Origin: JAOUFP01 sp963801505
GTDB lineage: Bacteria; Nitrospirota; Thermodesulfovibrionia; Thermodesulfovibrionales; UBA6898
Assembly: GCA_963801505.1 (NCBI GenBank)
Contig: CAWDEY010000016.1
Coordinates: 1 to 64,000 of the forward strand
DNA length: 64,000 bases
Direction of reading: 5' to 3'
Shown here: positions 25,785 to 33,225 of the stretch, piece after piece
Layout of the letters: the number at the start of each line of letters is the position of its first letter
How positions within the stretch are numbered: the stretch's first letter is position 1
Translations under genes and position numbers: made by a program
The notes under the pieces: model-generated
The model's database searches: none
What the model was told of the DNA's origin: nothing
The model's input: only the letters and a program-made list of their open reading frames with translations

Positions 25785-26156
25785 CTAAAATACCTCTCTC
25801 ATAGTGCGTAAACCTGTCTTGGGACCTGCATGTGCGAGCATTCTGAACATGGCAAGCTGTTTGATATAACTGATCCCCGCAATCCCGGAGTAAAATTCAA
25901 ATCCGTTGCCTTCAAAAAACTTCAGGCTTTGTTTCTTGCACACAGGATTCCAGAGGTCCTCAATGGATTGCAGGTCGTGCAGTTTTATTCTCGCCTCATC
26001 TTGCCTGTGCTGCAAGGCTTCGATAGACTTGTTGTATTCAATCTTTGCCTCGGCCCTGGCTTTGGCCGCTTTGGCCTTGAGCAGAGCTATCTGCGCGTTC
26101 CATTCCTCCAGCTGCGCATCGAGCTTCTCTTCGTATGCTTTTAGCTTGTCCTTCAT
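25785..26156 (-). CDS. Sll1863-like stress protein fused to a dispersed repeat
   Basis: A 123-residue frame. Residues 1-62 form a charged coiled coil (MKDKLKAYEEKLDAQLEEWN, KAKAAKARAEAKIEYNKS) like the sll1863-type stress-response proteins. After LHDLQ the expected C-terminus (usually an Ala/Trp-rich tail) is replaced by the sequence of a repeat that occurs twice more in this window. The gene is thus probably truncated and recombined. Whether the fused product is made is unknown. It lies first in a run of small stress genes. Confidence 0.6.
   Translation of the reverse strand: MKDKLKAYEEKLDAQLEEWNAQIALLKAKAAKARAEAKIEYNKSIEALQHRQDEARIKLHDLQSIEDLWNPVCKKQSLKFFEGNGFEFYSGIAGISYIKQLAMFRMLAHAGPKTGLRTMREVF
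25805..25974 (-). repeat. Dispersed ~170-bp repeat, copy 1
   Basis: Starts near TGCGTAAAC and ends at CAATGGATTGCAGG (plus-strand reading). It is almost identical to 63741-63935 and more diverged from 59409-59572. On the minus strand it has an open frame with IAGISYIKQLAMFRML. Copies 1 and 3 differ mostly at silent sites, so the frame was or is coding. I do not recognise the family. Confidence 0.8.
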
Positions 26157-26192
26157 AGCCTCCTCCTCGTAGTTGAAGCGTTTTACTTTCTG

Positions 26193-26414
26193 TCAGCCCT
26201 TTTTGTTTCCCATGACCAGCAATACAATGCCGCCCACGAGCGCAATACCTCCTACGATCGGCGGCAGGGGAAGCGTTTTTGTCTTATCAGCAGTCACCTG
26301 GAGAGGACCGATATCAACGACCTTCTCTCTGGACGTGTAGGTGATGCCCTGATACGCAAGCGCGACGATTCCGATCACGATAAGGATGATTCCTAACAGT
26401 GTATTCGTTTTCAT
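26193..26414 (-). CDS. Small two-helix membrane protein (DUF3185-like)
   Basis: A 73-residue protein with hydrophobic helices at residues 6-24 and 50-68 and a polar connector containing KVVDIGPLQVTADK. The start at 26414 follows AGGAGCAAA. Similar small proteins are often found in stress islands of aquatic bacteria. The exact role is unknown. Confidence 0.75.
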   Translation of the reverse strand: MKTNTLLGIILIVIGIVALAYQGITYTSREKVVDIGPLQVTADKTKTLPLPPIVGGIALVGGIVLLVMGNKKG

Positions 26415-26463
26415 TTTGCTCCTTTCTGCTTCCACCCTGTATGGGTTGAAGACCTCCTGCAGG

Positions 26464-26610
26464 CTATCCTCTGCGTCCCTGAATAACGTTGAGCAAAATC
26501 ACGATAATAGCAATTACCAGCAGGACGTGAATCAACCCGCCCATCGTGTAACTGCTCACCAGCCCGAGAACCCAAAGGATTATCAGTATCATTGCGATTG
26601 TCCACAACAT
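26464..26610 (-). CDS. lmo0937-family membrane protein
   Basis: A 48-residue protein found by reading the minus strand: MLWTIAMILIILWVLGLVSS, then a YTMGGLIHVLLVIAIIVILL helix and NVIQGRRG. This matches the lmo0937 family of tiny two-helix proteins of unknown function seen in many stress regulons. It has a strong AAAAGGAGGATGAT ribosome-binding site and ends in TAG. A sigma-54-type promoter lies 41 bases upstream. Confidence 0.85.
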   Translation of the reverse strand: MLWTIAMILIILWVLGLVSSYTMGGLIHVLLVIAIIVILLNVIQGRRG

Positions 26611-26650
26611 ATCATCCTCCTTTTAGTTTGCCTTAGGTCCACTGCCGGCT

Positions 26651-26666
26651 TGCACACCTGGCGCCA
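26651..26666 (-). promoter_or_regulatory. Candidate sigma-54 promoter of the lmo0937 gene
   Basis: On the minus strand the sequence is TGGCGCCAGGTGTGCA, with GG and GC separated by 10 bases as in the sigma-54 consensus TGGCACG-N4-TTGCA. It lies within an inverted repeat GCCGGCT/AGCCGGC. Upstream is AGTCAATTTTGACT (26683-26696), a palindrome that could bind a regulator, and GGGCATAA/TTATGCCC (26704-26725). The 29-bp palindrome of the other sigma-54 sites is absent here. Confidence 0.5.
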
Positions 26667-26789
26667 GCCGGCAACGGGCCAGAGTCAATTTTGACTCCCT
26701 GACGGGCATAACGTCCTTTATGCCCTTCACGCAGTTTACATCGCTATAGATACGGGTCTCTTTTGCAGTAGGACGGATTTTTTATCATC

Positions 26790-27620
26790 CTACTTTCCAT
26801 CCTGTTTTTCTTCCTCCCCTTTTTCACGCTTACCTCGAGGTTGTATCTTTTGCTCCTGAGCTTTCTCCTTAGGTTGTTGTCCCTGCTGCCTGACCTTAGG
26901 TTGCATTTGTTGTTGCCCCTGAGCTTTCTCCTGTGGTTGTTGCCTTGGCTGCTGTACCTGGGGTTTTTTCTGTTGTTGAACCTGAGGTTTCTGAACCTGT
27001 GGTTGTTGTCTTGGCTGCTGCACCTGAGGTTTCTGAACCTGTGGTTGTTGCCTTGGCTGCCGGACCTGGGGTTGTAGTTGTTTCTGAACCTCAGGCCTCT
27101 GTTGATACTGCTGTTGCCTCTGTTGTCTTAGTTCCTGTCTCTGTGGTTGTGGCCGGGGCTGATAGCCCTGGACGCCCCAGGTTCCTTGCCTTTCCCAATG
27201 CCGATCATTTTGCCAGCTTTTCCAGTTCTGTTGAAGTTGTCTCTGAGGAATCGGTTCATAGTTCCATGGGTGCCCGTACCAATTATGCTCTCTGTAGTGT
27301 CCTCTCCACTCCGGGTCTACATCAAAATAAAATGTTGGAACTCTGGAATAATGACGCCAGCCCCGGTCATAATAATGCGAGCGATACCAACGACCTTCCC
27401 AAAAACGCCACCACCAACCATCCCAGAAATAGAGGTCTTCATCAATGTCAGGAACAACGTATACCCCGACCGTATCAGGCAGCACTATCACAGACGGTGG
27501 TGCGGCAAAAACGAGTGGCGGCAGGCCAATATTAACGCTTATATTTACCTTCGCCATCGCTGGAGCAGGGACTAAACTTACCAACGCCAACAGCATTGCT
27601 CCAAATAATAACTTTTTCAT
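26790..27620 (-). CDS. Exported Trp/Tyr-rich protein with Gln/Pro repeat tail
   Basis: A 276-residue exported protein. The signal peptide is MKKLLFGAMLLALVSL to PAMA. The core (residues 45-135) is rich in Trp, Tyr, His and Arg (FWDGWWWRFWEGRWYRSHYY). The C-terminal half is low-complexity Gln/Pro/Lys/Val, repeating PQVQKPQVQQPRQ units. The start at 27620 follows AAAGGAGG. The aromatic core resembles small YXWXH envelope proteins also seen in the DUF6600 gene at 41-43 kb. Likely a cell-envelope protein of unknown function. Confidence 0.75.
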   Translation of the reverse strand: MKKLLFGAMLLALVSLVPAPAMAKVNISVNIGLPPLVFAAPPSVIVLPDTVGVYVVPDIDEDLYFWDGWWWRFWEGRWYRSHYYDRGWRHYSRVPTFYFDVDPEWRGHYREHNWYGHPWNYEPIPQRQLQQNWKSWQNDRHWERQGTWGVQGYQPRPQPQRQELRQQRQQQYQQRPEVQKQLQPQVRQPRQQPQVQKPQVQQPRQQPQVQKPQVQQQKKPQVQQPRQQPQEKAQGQQQMQPKVRQQGQQPKEKAQEQKIQPRGKREKGEEEKQDGK

Positions 27621-27769
27621 TTTGTTTCCTCCTTTACATATCATCTTCTGTCTCCCAATAGCCTTTCCTGCTTTCAGCAACTGGCAGCATAATGCCGTCC
27701 TCGATTGAAGGGACAGCCCAAGAATCCAGGAGAAATGAGTAGTGCTCTCACTAAATGCCCCTTATCCAT

Positions 27770-28105
27770 CTACTTTCTCTCTTCCACCTTCAAGAGGCTC
27801 TTAACAGATTTCACTCCCCTTATTTCCTTGATCTTTCCTATCAGCCGTTCCTCTGTAGCTGCGTTATTCACAAAACCAGTAAGCACTACATCTCCCTGTG
27901 TTGTTGTCACATCGATTTTAAAATAATGAGCATCCGGATCTTTTACTATATCCGCATTAACTTGGGTAGTGATAGTCGAGTCATCGATATATTCGCCAAT
28001 TGTTTCCCCTGCCATGGAGACGCTGGCCGAAAACATGGCCAATCCAAAAACCATTAACATTGTAATAAAAATAATCTTTTGGCTTAAGCCCCTGCTGTTG
28101 ATCAT
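27770..28105 (-). CDS. Periplasmic BON-domain protein
   Basis: A 111-residue exported protein. A signal peptide is followed by one BON domain (IDDSTITTQVNADIVKDPD, KIDVTTTQGDVVLTGFV and the closing IRGVKSVKSLLKV). BON domains bind phospholipid or polysaccharide and protect membranes in osmotic stress (as in OsmY). The leader and 5' region resemble those of the genes at 28871, 29566 and 60441, so they are local paralogues. Confidence 0.9.
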   Translation of the reverse strand: MINSRGLSQKIIFITMLMVFGLAMFSASVSMAGETIGEYIDDSTITTQVNADIVKDPDAHYFKIDVTTTQGDVVLTGFVNNAATEERLIGKIKEIRGVKSVKSLLKVEERK

Positions 28106-28218
28106 TTCTATCCTCCTGCCTTTATATGTGCAATCATAAGGTTGCGACGTTAGTAAATGTAACTACGGGTAATTAATACCCTCACCCAGTTAGAAGACCC
28201 TTGTCCTGCTAACAGGGC

Positions 28219-28410
28219 TCACTTCCCAATACGGATCGTTGAGAGTTCTCCTATTAGTCCAAAGACACTCAATAGCCAGAGAACCACACAAATAATCACT
28301 ACAACATTCAAGATCTTCTTTATGGTGGATTGCATCGGTATATAACTGTTAATCACCCATAGGACCACTCCGACAACAACCAAAACAATCACTAATTGAA
28401 TCAACGGCAT
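28219..28410 (-). CDS. Thivi_2564-family small membrane protein
   Basis: A 63-residue protein with two hydrophobic helices and a YIPM-containing connector (INSYIPMQSTIKKILNVVV). This motif is typical of the Thivi_2564 family of unknown function. RBS GAAAGGAG precedes the ATG. It is one of several tiny envelope proteins in this island. Confidence 0.85.
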   Translation of the reverse strand: MPLIQLVIVLVVVGVVLWVINSYIPMQSTIKKILNVVVIICVVLWLLSVFGLIGELSTIRIGK

Positions 28411-28440
28411 GGTGTTTCTCCTTTCAATCTGTTCATTTAA

Positions 28441-28459
28441 GGAAAAGGGCTGCTTTTCC
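28441..28459 (-). terminator. Weak hairpin downstream of the second BON gene
   Basis: GGAAAAG and CTTTTCC pair with a 5-base loop. On the minus strand the following bases are TTAAATG, so the T-tract is poor. It may end or attenuate transcription from the BON gene at 28557-28871. Confidence 0.4.
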
Positions 28460-28556
28460 CGTGAAGCAGTGAGAAGTCATAAAATCCAAAGTTTTAGAGG
28501 CATCCCGGAAATTCAGTATAAAGGAGGAGTGCTTTCACGGAATGCCCCTTGTCCAT

Positions 28557-28871
28557 CTACTTTCTCTCTTCCACTTTCAGGAGGCTCTTTACGGATTTCA
28601 CACCCTTGATCTGCCTGGTCTTTGCTACGATCCGGTCCTCGGCCTTCCTGTCATGTATGAAGCCCTGAAGAGTAACGTTTCCATCTAATGAGGAAACATC
28701 GATCTTCAAATACTGGGCGTCAGGGTCCTTGACGATTATCGCATTGACTTCCGTTGTAATGGTCGCGTCATCGATATGCTCGCCTGCTGTTCTGCCCGTC
28801 ATTGAGGCGCAGCCCGAAAACAGGGCCAGTCCAAAAACCATTAACATTGTCATAAAAATAACTTTCTTCAT
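28557..28871 (-). CDS. BON-domain lipoprotein
   Basis: A 104-residue lipoprotein. The signal peptide ends in the lipobox FSGC (Cys near residue 21), so it is lipid-anchored. The BON domain carries IDDATITTEVNAIIVKDPD and ends IKGVKSVKSLLKVEERK. It is a close paralogue of the gene at 27770 but with a lipoprotein leader identical to that of the next gene (29566). A decayed copy lies at about 40.3-40.5 kb. Confidence 0.9.
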   Translation of the reverse strand: MKKVIFMTMLMVFGLALFSGCASMTGRTAGEHIDDATITTEVNAIIVKDPDAQYLKIDVSSLDGNVTLQGFIHDRKAEDRIVAKTRQIKGVKSVKSLLKVEERK

Positions 28872-28925
28872 TTTCTCCTCCTGTCTTTACATATGCAATC
28901 ATGGGATTGCAATGTTAATAAAACT
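28807..28925 (-). repeat. Duplicated promoter/leader cassette, copy A
   Basis: This stretch, covering the lipoprotein signal peptide codons, the ribosome-binding site and ~50 bases of upstream DNA, is almost the same as 29503-29610. Weaker versions precede the BON genes at 28105 and 60441. The shared upstream block on the minus strand contains TTAACATTGCAAT, then ATTGCATATGTAAAGA. The TGCAAT/ATTGCA pair forms a small inverted repeat. Confidence 0.75.
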
Positions 28926-29002
28926 AACTATGACAAATTAATACCTGCAAACGACTTACACAGGCCTTCAATCCTATTCGCAGCCTACCCGAAAAAAAGA
29001 AT

Positions 29003-29566
29003 CTACTTATTTCGATTCAGGTCCGTTTCCAATAAATCAAGCCTGCGGGAAATGTCTGCTCTTTCCTCGTGCGTAGCGTACCTGCCTCCTTCCGTTATCC
29101 GCAAATACTCACGCCGAATTGAGTCAAGTCTGGATTGAAATTCTCGCTCCTCTGTCAGAGACCAGCGCCTGTTCATTCTTCCATCATCGATTTTCCTTTG
29201 GAGTGCGCCTATCCTGTCCCCATTCCTCGGTTCTTCAATTCTTGTGGTCCGGGCCAGCGCCGTATTAATCTCGTCTCCAAGCGTATCGAGTCTTCCGAGA
29301 AGACTTTCCCACTCATTCCTGTAGACCCTCTTTTCTCTTAGTACCTCATAGTCTGTTCGAATTTCCTTCAGTCTCGTTAGATACATCTGCGACTGGTCTG
29401 GGGAAAGCGCGCCGGTTTTCAGCCCATCTCCAATCTTCTCCTGGATTATAACCATCTTGTTCTCTGCATTTCTTTCATAATCCGGCCATGTCTGGGTAGT
29501 AGCGCAGCCCGAAAACAGGGCCAGTCCAAAAACCATTAACATTGTCATAAAAATAACTTTCTTCAT
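29003..29566 (-). CDS. Lipoprotein with helical body, unknown function
   Basis: A 187-residue lipoprotein. The leader is the same 22 residues as the upstream paralogue's (MKKVIFMTMLMVFGLALFSG, then Cys). The mature part is all helical and charged, with repeated R-LD-L patterns (LLGRLDTLGDEINTAL, ISRRLDLLETDLNR). It has no BON domain, so a new body has been joined to a copied promoter and leader. Function unknown, likely an envelope coiled-coil protein. Confidence 0.75.
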   Translation of the reverse strand: MKKVIFMTMLMVFGLALFSGCATTQTWPDYERNAENKMVIIQEKIGDGLKTGALSPDQSQMYLTRLKEIRTDYEVLREKRVYRNEWESLLGRLDTLGDEINTALARTTRIEEPRNGDRIGALQRKIDDGRMNRRWSLTEEREFQSRLDSIRREYLRITEGGRYATHEERADISRRLDLLETDLNRNK

Positions 29567-29645
29567 TTTTCTCCTCCTGTCTTTACATATGCATTCATAC
29601 TATTGCAATGTTAATAAAACTTAAGACTCCCTTGACCTTCTGCTT

Positions 29646-30440
29646 CTATTTTGCGGTTGCCTCAAAGTGTACGCGTCTGTTTGCCTTTGCTTCCTTTGAC
29701 TGCTTGTTTTTAGGTGTCGGTATCTCAGGCATCGCGAGTCTTGTTTCGCCATAACTGATTGTTGTCATCCTGTCAGCTGCGATTCCCTCATTTACAAGGT
29801 ACTCCTTGACAGCATTGGCCCTTCTCTCTCCAAGCGCCATATTGTAGTCTTCAGATCCATGCGCGCAGGTATGGCCCTCTATCTGGACATTAACGCCCGG
29901 ATTTTCCTTAAGGGTCGCTATGTCCCTTGCCAGAATTTCTCTTGCTTCTTTAGTAAGAGTGGCCTTGTCAAAGTCAAAATGTATGTCCTCAAGGGTGATC
30001 TTCAACGGCTCGGCAACTGGAGCAGGCGGAGGCGGAACCGGCGCAGGCTCTGCTGCCGGTGTCGGCACTGCTACAGGTTCGGGTTTAGGTTCGGCCTTCT
30101 TCTCTACTACAGCCTTCGGCGGACAAAGGGCCTTGATTTTGGCTATCGCCGCATTTGCCATATCAATGGCCTCCTGGGTATTACATGCCATGTAGGTCTC
30201 ATAGGCCTTGTCTACCATAGCTTTTGCAGCATTAAATTCTTCCGGGCATTCCTTGTCTTTGCCTGCTGCGCGGGCTTCACTGAGGGCCTGGTCAGCATCG
30301 ACTAAGGCAGCCGGATAGTACAGGTATCCGGGTGATCTCTCGGGTGTTGCCTTCTTCATGCCCGCACAACCAACCATCAAACTTATGGAAAATAAGGCAA
30401 TTACGAATATGAGAACTCTCTTTGTATATATTACTTTCAT
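29646..30440 (-). CDS. OmpA-family lipoprotein with proline-rich linker
   Basis: A 264-residue lipoprotein. The lipobox is LMVGC (Cys near residue 25). A helical segment (residues 35-110, DUF4398-like) is followed by a Pro/Ala linker (PVPPPPAPVAEP), and the C-terminal OmpA domain has IHFDFDKATLTKEAREIL, VQIEGHTCAHGSEDYNMALG and RRVHFEA. The OmpA domain binds peptidoglycan, so it tethers the outer membrane to the wall. It resembles Pal but with a longer N-terminal part. Confidence 0.93.
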   Translation of the reverse strand: MKVIYTKRVLIFVIALFSISLMVGCAGMKKATPERSPGYLYYPAALVDADQALSEARAAGKDKECPEEFNAAKAMVDKAYETYMACNTQEAIDMANAAIAKIKALCPPKAVVEKKAEPKPEPVAVPTPAAEPAPVPPPPAPVAEPLKITLEDIHFDFDKATLTKEAREILARDIATLKENPGVNVQIEGHTCAHGSEDYNMALGERRANAVKEYLVNEGIAADRMTTISYGETRLAMPEIPTPKNKQSKEAKANRRVHFEATAK

Positions 30441-30583
30441 CTTTAGACCTCCTTACAGCTCTTTTTGTTTTCACAACCTCAATCAGGATTGCTACATTGA
30501 ACGTCTAAAGCATAGTGACCTCCTTTTTTTTATATGACCTCATACCTCAGGCACACTGATCCGGACCGAATGGCCTTCCCATA

Positions 30584-30925
30584 TCATCTCGACGCCCTGA
30601 GCAGGACATTTTCTATGAGTTCCATCCCCTCTGTGTGTGCCACAGTGTTGAACTGCATTTCCGGTGGCTCACTCAGAAGATCAATGAGCGCAAGCAACCG
30701 CCGCTGCTTGTCTTTAGCAATGTGTCTTTCAAGATCTCCCTGTGTAGCCCATTCCTCATGCAGTAAAAATGCATTTCTGTTTTCTACGTCTTCATAGAGA
30801 CGGTAACTCAGGCAGCCCCTTTCGACCCGTGCGGGTTCAAGCATCCCCCTCATCGTTTCTAAAAGATCACTCCGCCTTTCAGACCGGACAATCATTCTTA
30901 ATGTCACAAGTATCTTCTTGTCCAC
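30584..30925 (-). CDS. Antibiotic-biosynthesis-monooxygenase (ABM) domain protein
   Basis: A 113-residue dimeric alpha+beta barrel protein. VTLRMIVRSERRSDLLETMR at the start, GCLSYRLYEDVENRNAFLLH in the middle, and HEEWATQGDLERHI are typical of ABM/quinol monooxygenase proteins. They often handle quinones or reactive carbonyls. A sigma-54 promoter lies ~83 bases upstream and the 29-bp palindrome ~210 bases upstream, so it is a probable target of the neighbouring activator. Confidence 0.85.
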   Translation of the reverse strand: MDKKILVTLRMIVRSERRSDLLETMRGMLEPARVERGCLSYRLYEDVENRNAFLLHEEWATQGDLERHIAKDKQRRLLALIDLLSEPPEMQFNTVAHTEGMELIENVLLRASR

Positions 30926-31007
30926 CTGTCCTCCTTAATATTCCGACATCAGATCCGGATTAATCATTGCCTTAATAAGGCTCTGGTCTTTGCTGGTATA
31001 TTTAAAA

Positions 31008-31022
31008 GCAGAATGTGTGCCA
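31008..31022 (-). promoter_or_regulatory. Sigma-54 promoter, copy A (upstream of the ABM gene)
   Basis: Minus-strand sequence TGGCACACATTCTGC matches TGGCACG-N4-TTGC with the invariant GG and GC exactly 10 bases apart. The predicted start lies near 30996, giving a ~70-base leader before the ATG at 30925. The same 15 bases occur at 40852-40866. Confidence 0.8.
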
Positions 31023-31123
31023 GGACTGTTGTTGACAGGACAGGATGCTCTATCATATTGATAACATTGAAATTTCAGCTAAAACTACGATGGGGAAATG
31101 ATTTTGTGAAGGCTGAAGGCTTC

Positions 31124-31152
31124 TGATATTTCAGGAGTCTCCTGATATATCA
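31124..31152 (-). promoter_or_regulatory. 29-bp palindromic enhancer-type site, copy A
   Basis: Two 14-base arms (TGATATTTCAGGAG and CTCCTGATATATCA) flank one central base. The outer TGATATATCA core is itself a palindrome. It overlaps the TGA stop of the sigma-54 activator gene and is centred 123 bp upstream of the sigma-54 promoter. Copies B and C are perfect palindromes, while one arm here has a T for A change. A conserved block TGATAACATTGAAATTTCAG lies between the site and the promoter in all copies. Confidence 0.75.
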
Positions 31153-33225
31153 GATATTCTTATTCCTTTGGATGCCCAGTCTTTGCATCCTTGATTCAAG
31201 CGTCTTGGGATTGATTCCTAAAATCTCTGCTGCACCGCCCTTGCCGCTTACCTTCCATCCGGTAGTGTTCAGGACCTCGACAATGCGCCTTTTCTCTACT
31301 TCTTCCAGAGTCACGGGCTGCTCTGTACATGACTGCGCAATCCTTGGCATATCCAAATGCAGCACAGCTCCGGTAGTGATGATCATCGCTCGCTCAATAA
31401 CATTCCTCAACTCCCTTACATTGCCCGGCCAGGGATATGCCTGCAGCGCTTTAACGTCATTCTGTGGTATTGATTCTATCCGCTTGCCCATCCTCTTGCT
31501 TAACTCCTGTACAAAAGACCATACGAGCGGCAATATGTCCTCCTGACGCTCACGAAGAGGCGGCACAATAATCTGAAATACGTTCAAGCGGTAGTAAAGG
31601 TCCTCACGGAACCCACCCTCACCTACAACCCTGGCAAGATCGCTGTTCGTTGCTGTAATTATTCTGACGTCTACCTTCACTGTCCGGGGATTGCCCAGAC
31701 GCTCAAACTCTCCGCTCTCAAGTACCCGAAGCAGTTTTGCCTGCAGGTCCAGAGGCAAGGCATCGATCTCATCGAGGAAAATAGTTGAAGCGTCCGCGAG
31801 CTCAAAACGGCCTATCTGCTTCGACAGTGAGCCGGTAAAGGCGCCCTTCTCCCGGCCGAACAGTTCACTTTCAATGAGGGTCGGAGGCAGGGCCGCACAG
31901 TTGACTTTAATCATCAACCGGTCCTTACGGGAACTCATGCTATGGATGGCATTAGCGACCAATTCCTTTCCCGTGCCTGTCTCCCCCTGGATCAGGACCG
32001 TCGACTCTGTTGTCGCCACTTGTTCTATCTGCCTTAAAACTTGTCTGATTACTTCACTGTTGCCTACGATTTCCTTATGTGAGTGCGACAGATTAAATTC
32101 TTCCTTGAGATAGATATTCTCCTCACTTAATTTGGCTTTTAACTGCCTGATTTCGCCGAGCGTTTCTCTCAGTGAATCCTCTGCCTTCCTGCGTTCAGCT
32201 ATTTCACCTACGAGTTGCTGGTTTGCTTCAAGCAAATCTTCAGTCCGCTCCTTTACACGCAGGTCCAACTGGTCATAAGTATTTTTTAAAGCTTCTTCAG
32301 CGCGGCTACGCAATGCGATATCACGCATATTGCATTGAATGACTTTGTTGTGTTCATCAAAATATCCCCTGCCGGAAAACTCCAGATCAAGCATATGTCC
32401 TTCTTTTGTTTTAATTCTTAAATGCCCGATCTTGAAATGTCCTTTCTTGTACAATTCTGAAAAGCTATTCCTTAAGGTTGTACAGTCGCTGAAAGCATCG
32501 ACTTCAAAGACCTTCTTTCCCAGAAATTCCATTGCCGGAGAACCCAGCATTTTTGTCAGAGATGGGTTAACGTCAATTATCTGTTCTGTATGGGCATCGA
32601 CAATAAATATGCCGTCCTCAGCTGTTTCAAAAAGCCGCCGGTAACGGGTTTCAGATGCTTTCAGCTCCACTTCTGTCTTTTTTCGCCCGGTAATGTCAGT
32701 AACTGCCGCCAGGCATTCATTTTCATCTTCTGGAACCGCTGCTTCGATGTGCGCCACGAAAGGCTGCTTATCTTCTTTTATCATCGGCACTTCACACGAT
32801 CCCTTCTCACTGGTCTCAAATAACTTCTTGATAAAGTCCGTGAAGGACCGTCGTGCTTCCCCGGAAACAAACTGCCCGAATCGTCTCCTTAGCAGGTGCG
32901 ACCGTTCCAGGCCCAGTATAGCTGAACCTGTCAGATTGACGGAAAGGATGCTCCCGTCTTTGCTGAGGCTAAAGTAGCCGACCGGAGAAAAATCATAGAG
33001 ATCAGTATACCTCTGCAGTCCGACCTCGACCTCTTCCCTGGATTTCAGAAGTTCTTCATTCTGCATTTCCAGCTCTATCTGATGGACCTGCAGTTCGTGG
33101 ATAAGCCTCAGCATTTCTTCATCTTTCAGCGGCTGTCTGGCTTTACCTTTTTTCTTCTTAAGCAACTCCTCTGCGCGACGGCGGAGTTCAGGGTCGGCCT
33201 CAGGCCTTGCTTTGTTCTGTTTCAC
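31150..33225 (-). CDS. PAS-domain sigma-54-dependent transcription activator
   Basis: A 691-residue enhancer-binding protein. The N-terminus is a charged helix (LRRRAEELLKKKKGK), then two PAS domains (about 75-185 and 190-315) and a coiled linker. The AAA+ domain follows (about 385-615) with GETGTGKE, GAFTGS (usual GAFTGA), TIFLDEIDALPLDLQAKLLR and PWPGNVRELRNV. A Fis-type helix-turn-helix ends the protein. It activates sigma-54 promoters in response to a signal sensed by PAS. It is coupled by a 4-base ATGA overlap to the upstream CheB-CheR-PAS gene. Its stop codon lies in the palindrome, which is the probable binding site. Confidence 0.93.
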   Translation of the reverse strand: MKQNKARPEADPELRRRAEELLKKKKGKARQPLKDEEMLRLIHELQVHQIELEMQNEELLKSREEVEVGLQRYTDLYDFSPVGYFSLSKDGSILSVNLTGSAILGLERSHLLRRRFGQFVSGEARRSFTDFIKKLFETSEKGSCEVPMIKEDKQPFVAHIEAAVPEDENECLAAVTDITGRKKTEVELKASETRYRRLFETAEDGIFIVDAHTEQIIDVNPSLTKMLGSPAMEFLGKKVFEVDAFSDCTTLRNSFSELYKKGHFKIGHLRIKTKEGHMLDLEFSGRGYFDEHNKVIQCNMRDIALRSRAEEALKNTYDQLDLRVKERTEDLLEANQQLVGEIAERRKAEDSLRETLGEIRQLKAKLSEENIYLKEEFNLSHSHKEIVGNSEVIRQVLRQIEQVATTESTVLIQGETGTGKELVANAIHSMSSRKDRLMIKVNCAALPPTLIESELFGREKGAFTGSLSKQIGRFELADASTIFLDEIDALPLDLQAKLLRVLESGEFERLGNPRTVKVDVRIITATNSDLARVVGEGGFREDLYYRLNVFQIIVPPLRERQEDILPLVWSFVQELSKRMGKRIESIPQNDVKALQAYPWPGNVRELRNVIERAMIITTGAVLHLDMPRIAQSCTEQPVTLEEVEKRRIVEVLNTTGWKVSGKGGAAEILGINPKTLESRMQRLGIQRNKNI

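Noticed and set aside
26841..27575. Plus-strand frames rich in Leu or Val opposite the Gln/Pro gene
   Set aside because: They are shadows of the minus-strand repeat codons and have no ribosome site or family match.
30500..30535. Two-codon leader ORF (ATG CTT TAG) with AGGAGG upstream of the OmpA-like gene
   Set aside because: Such a short match arises easily by chance and nothing else supports translation control here.
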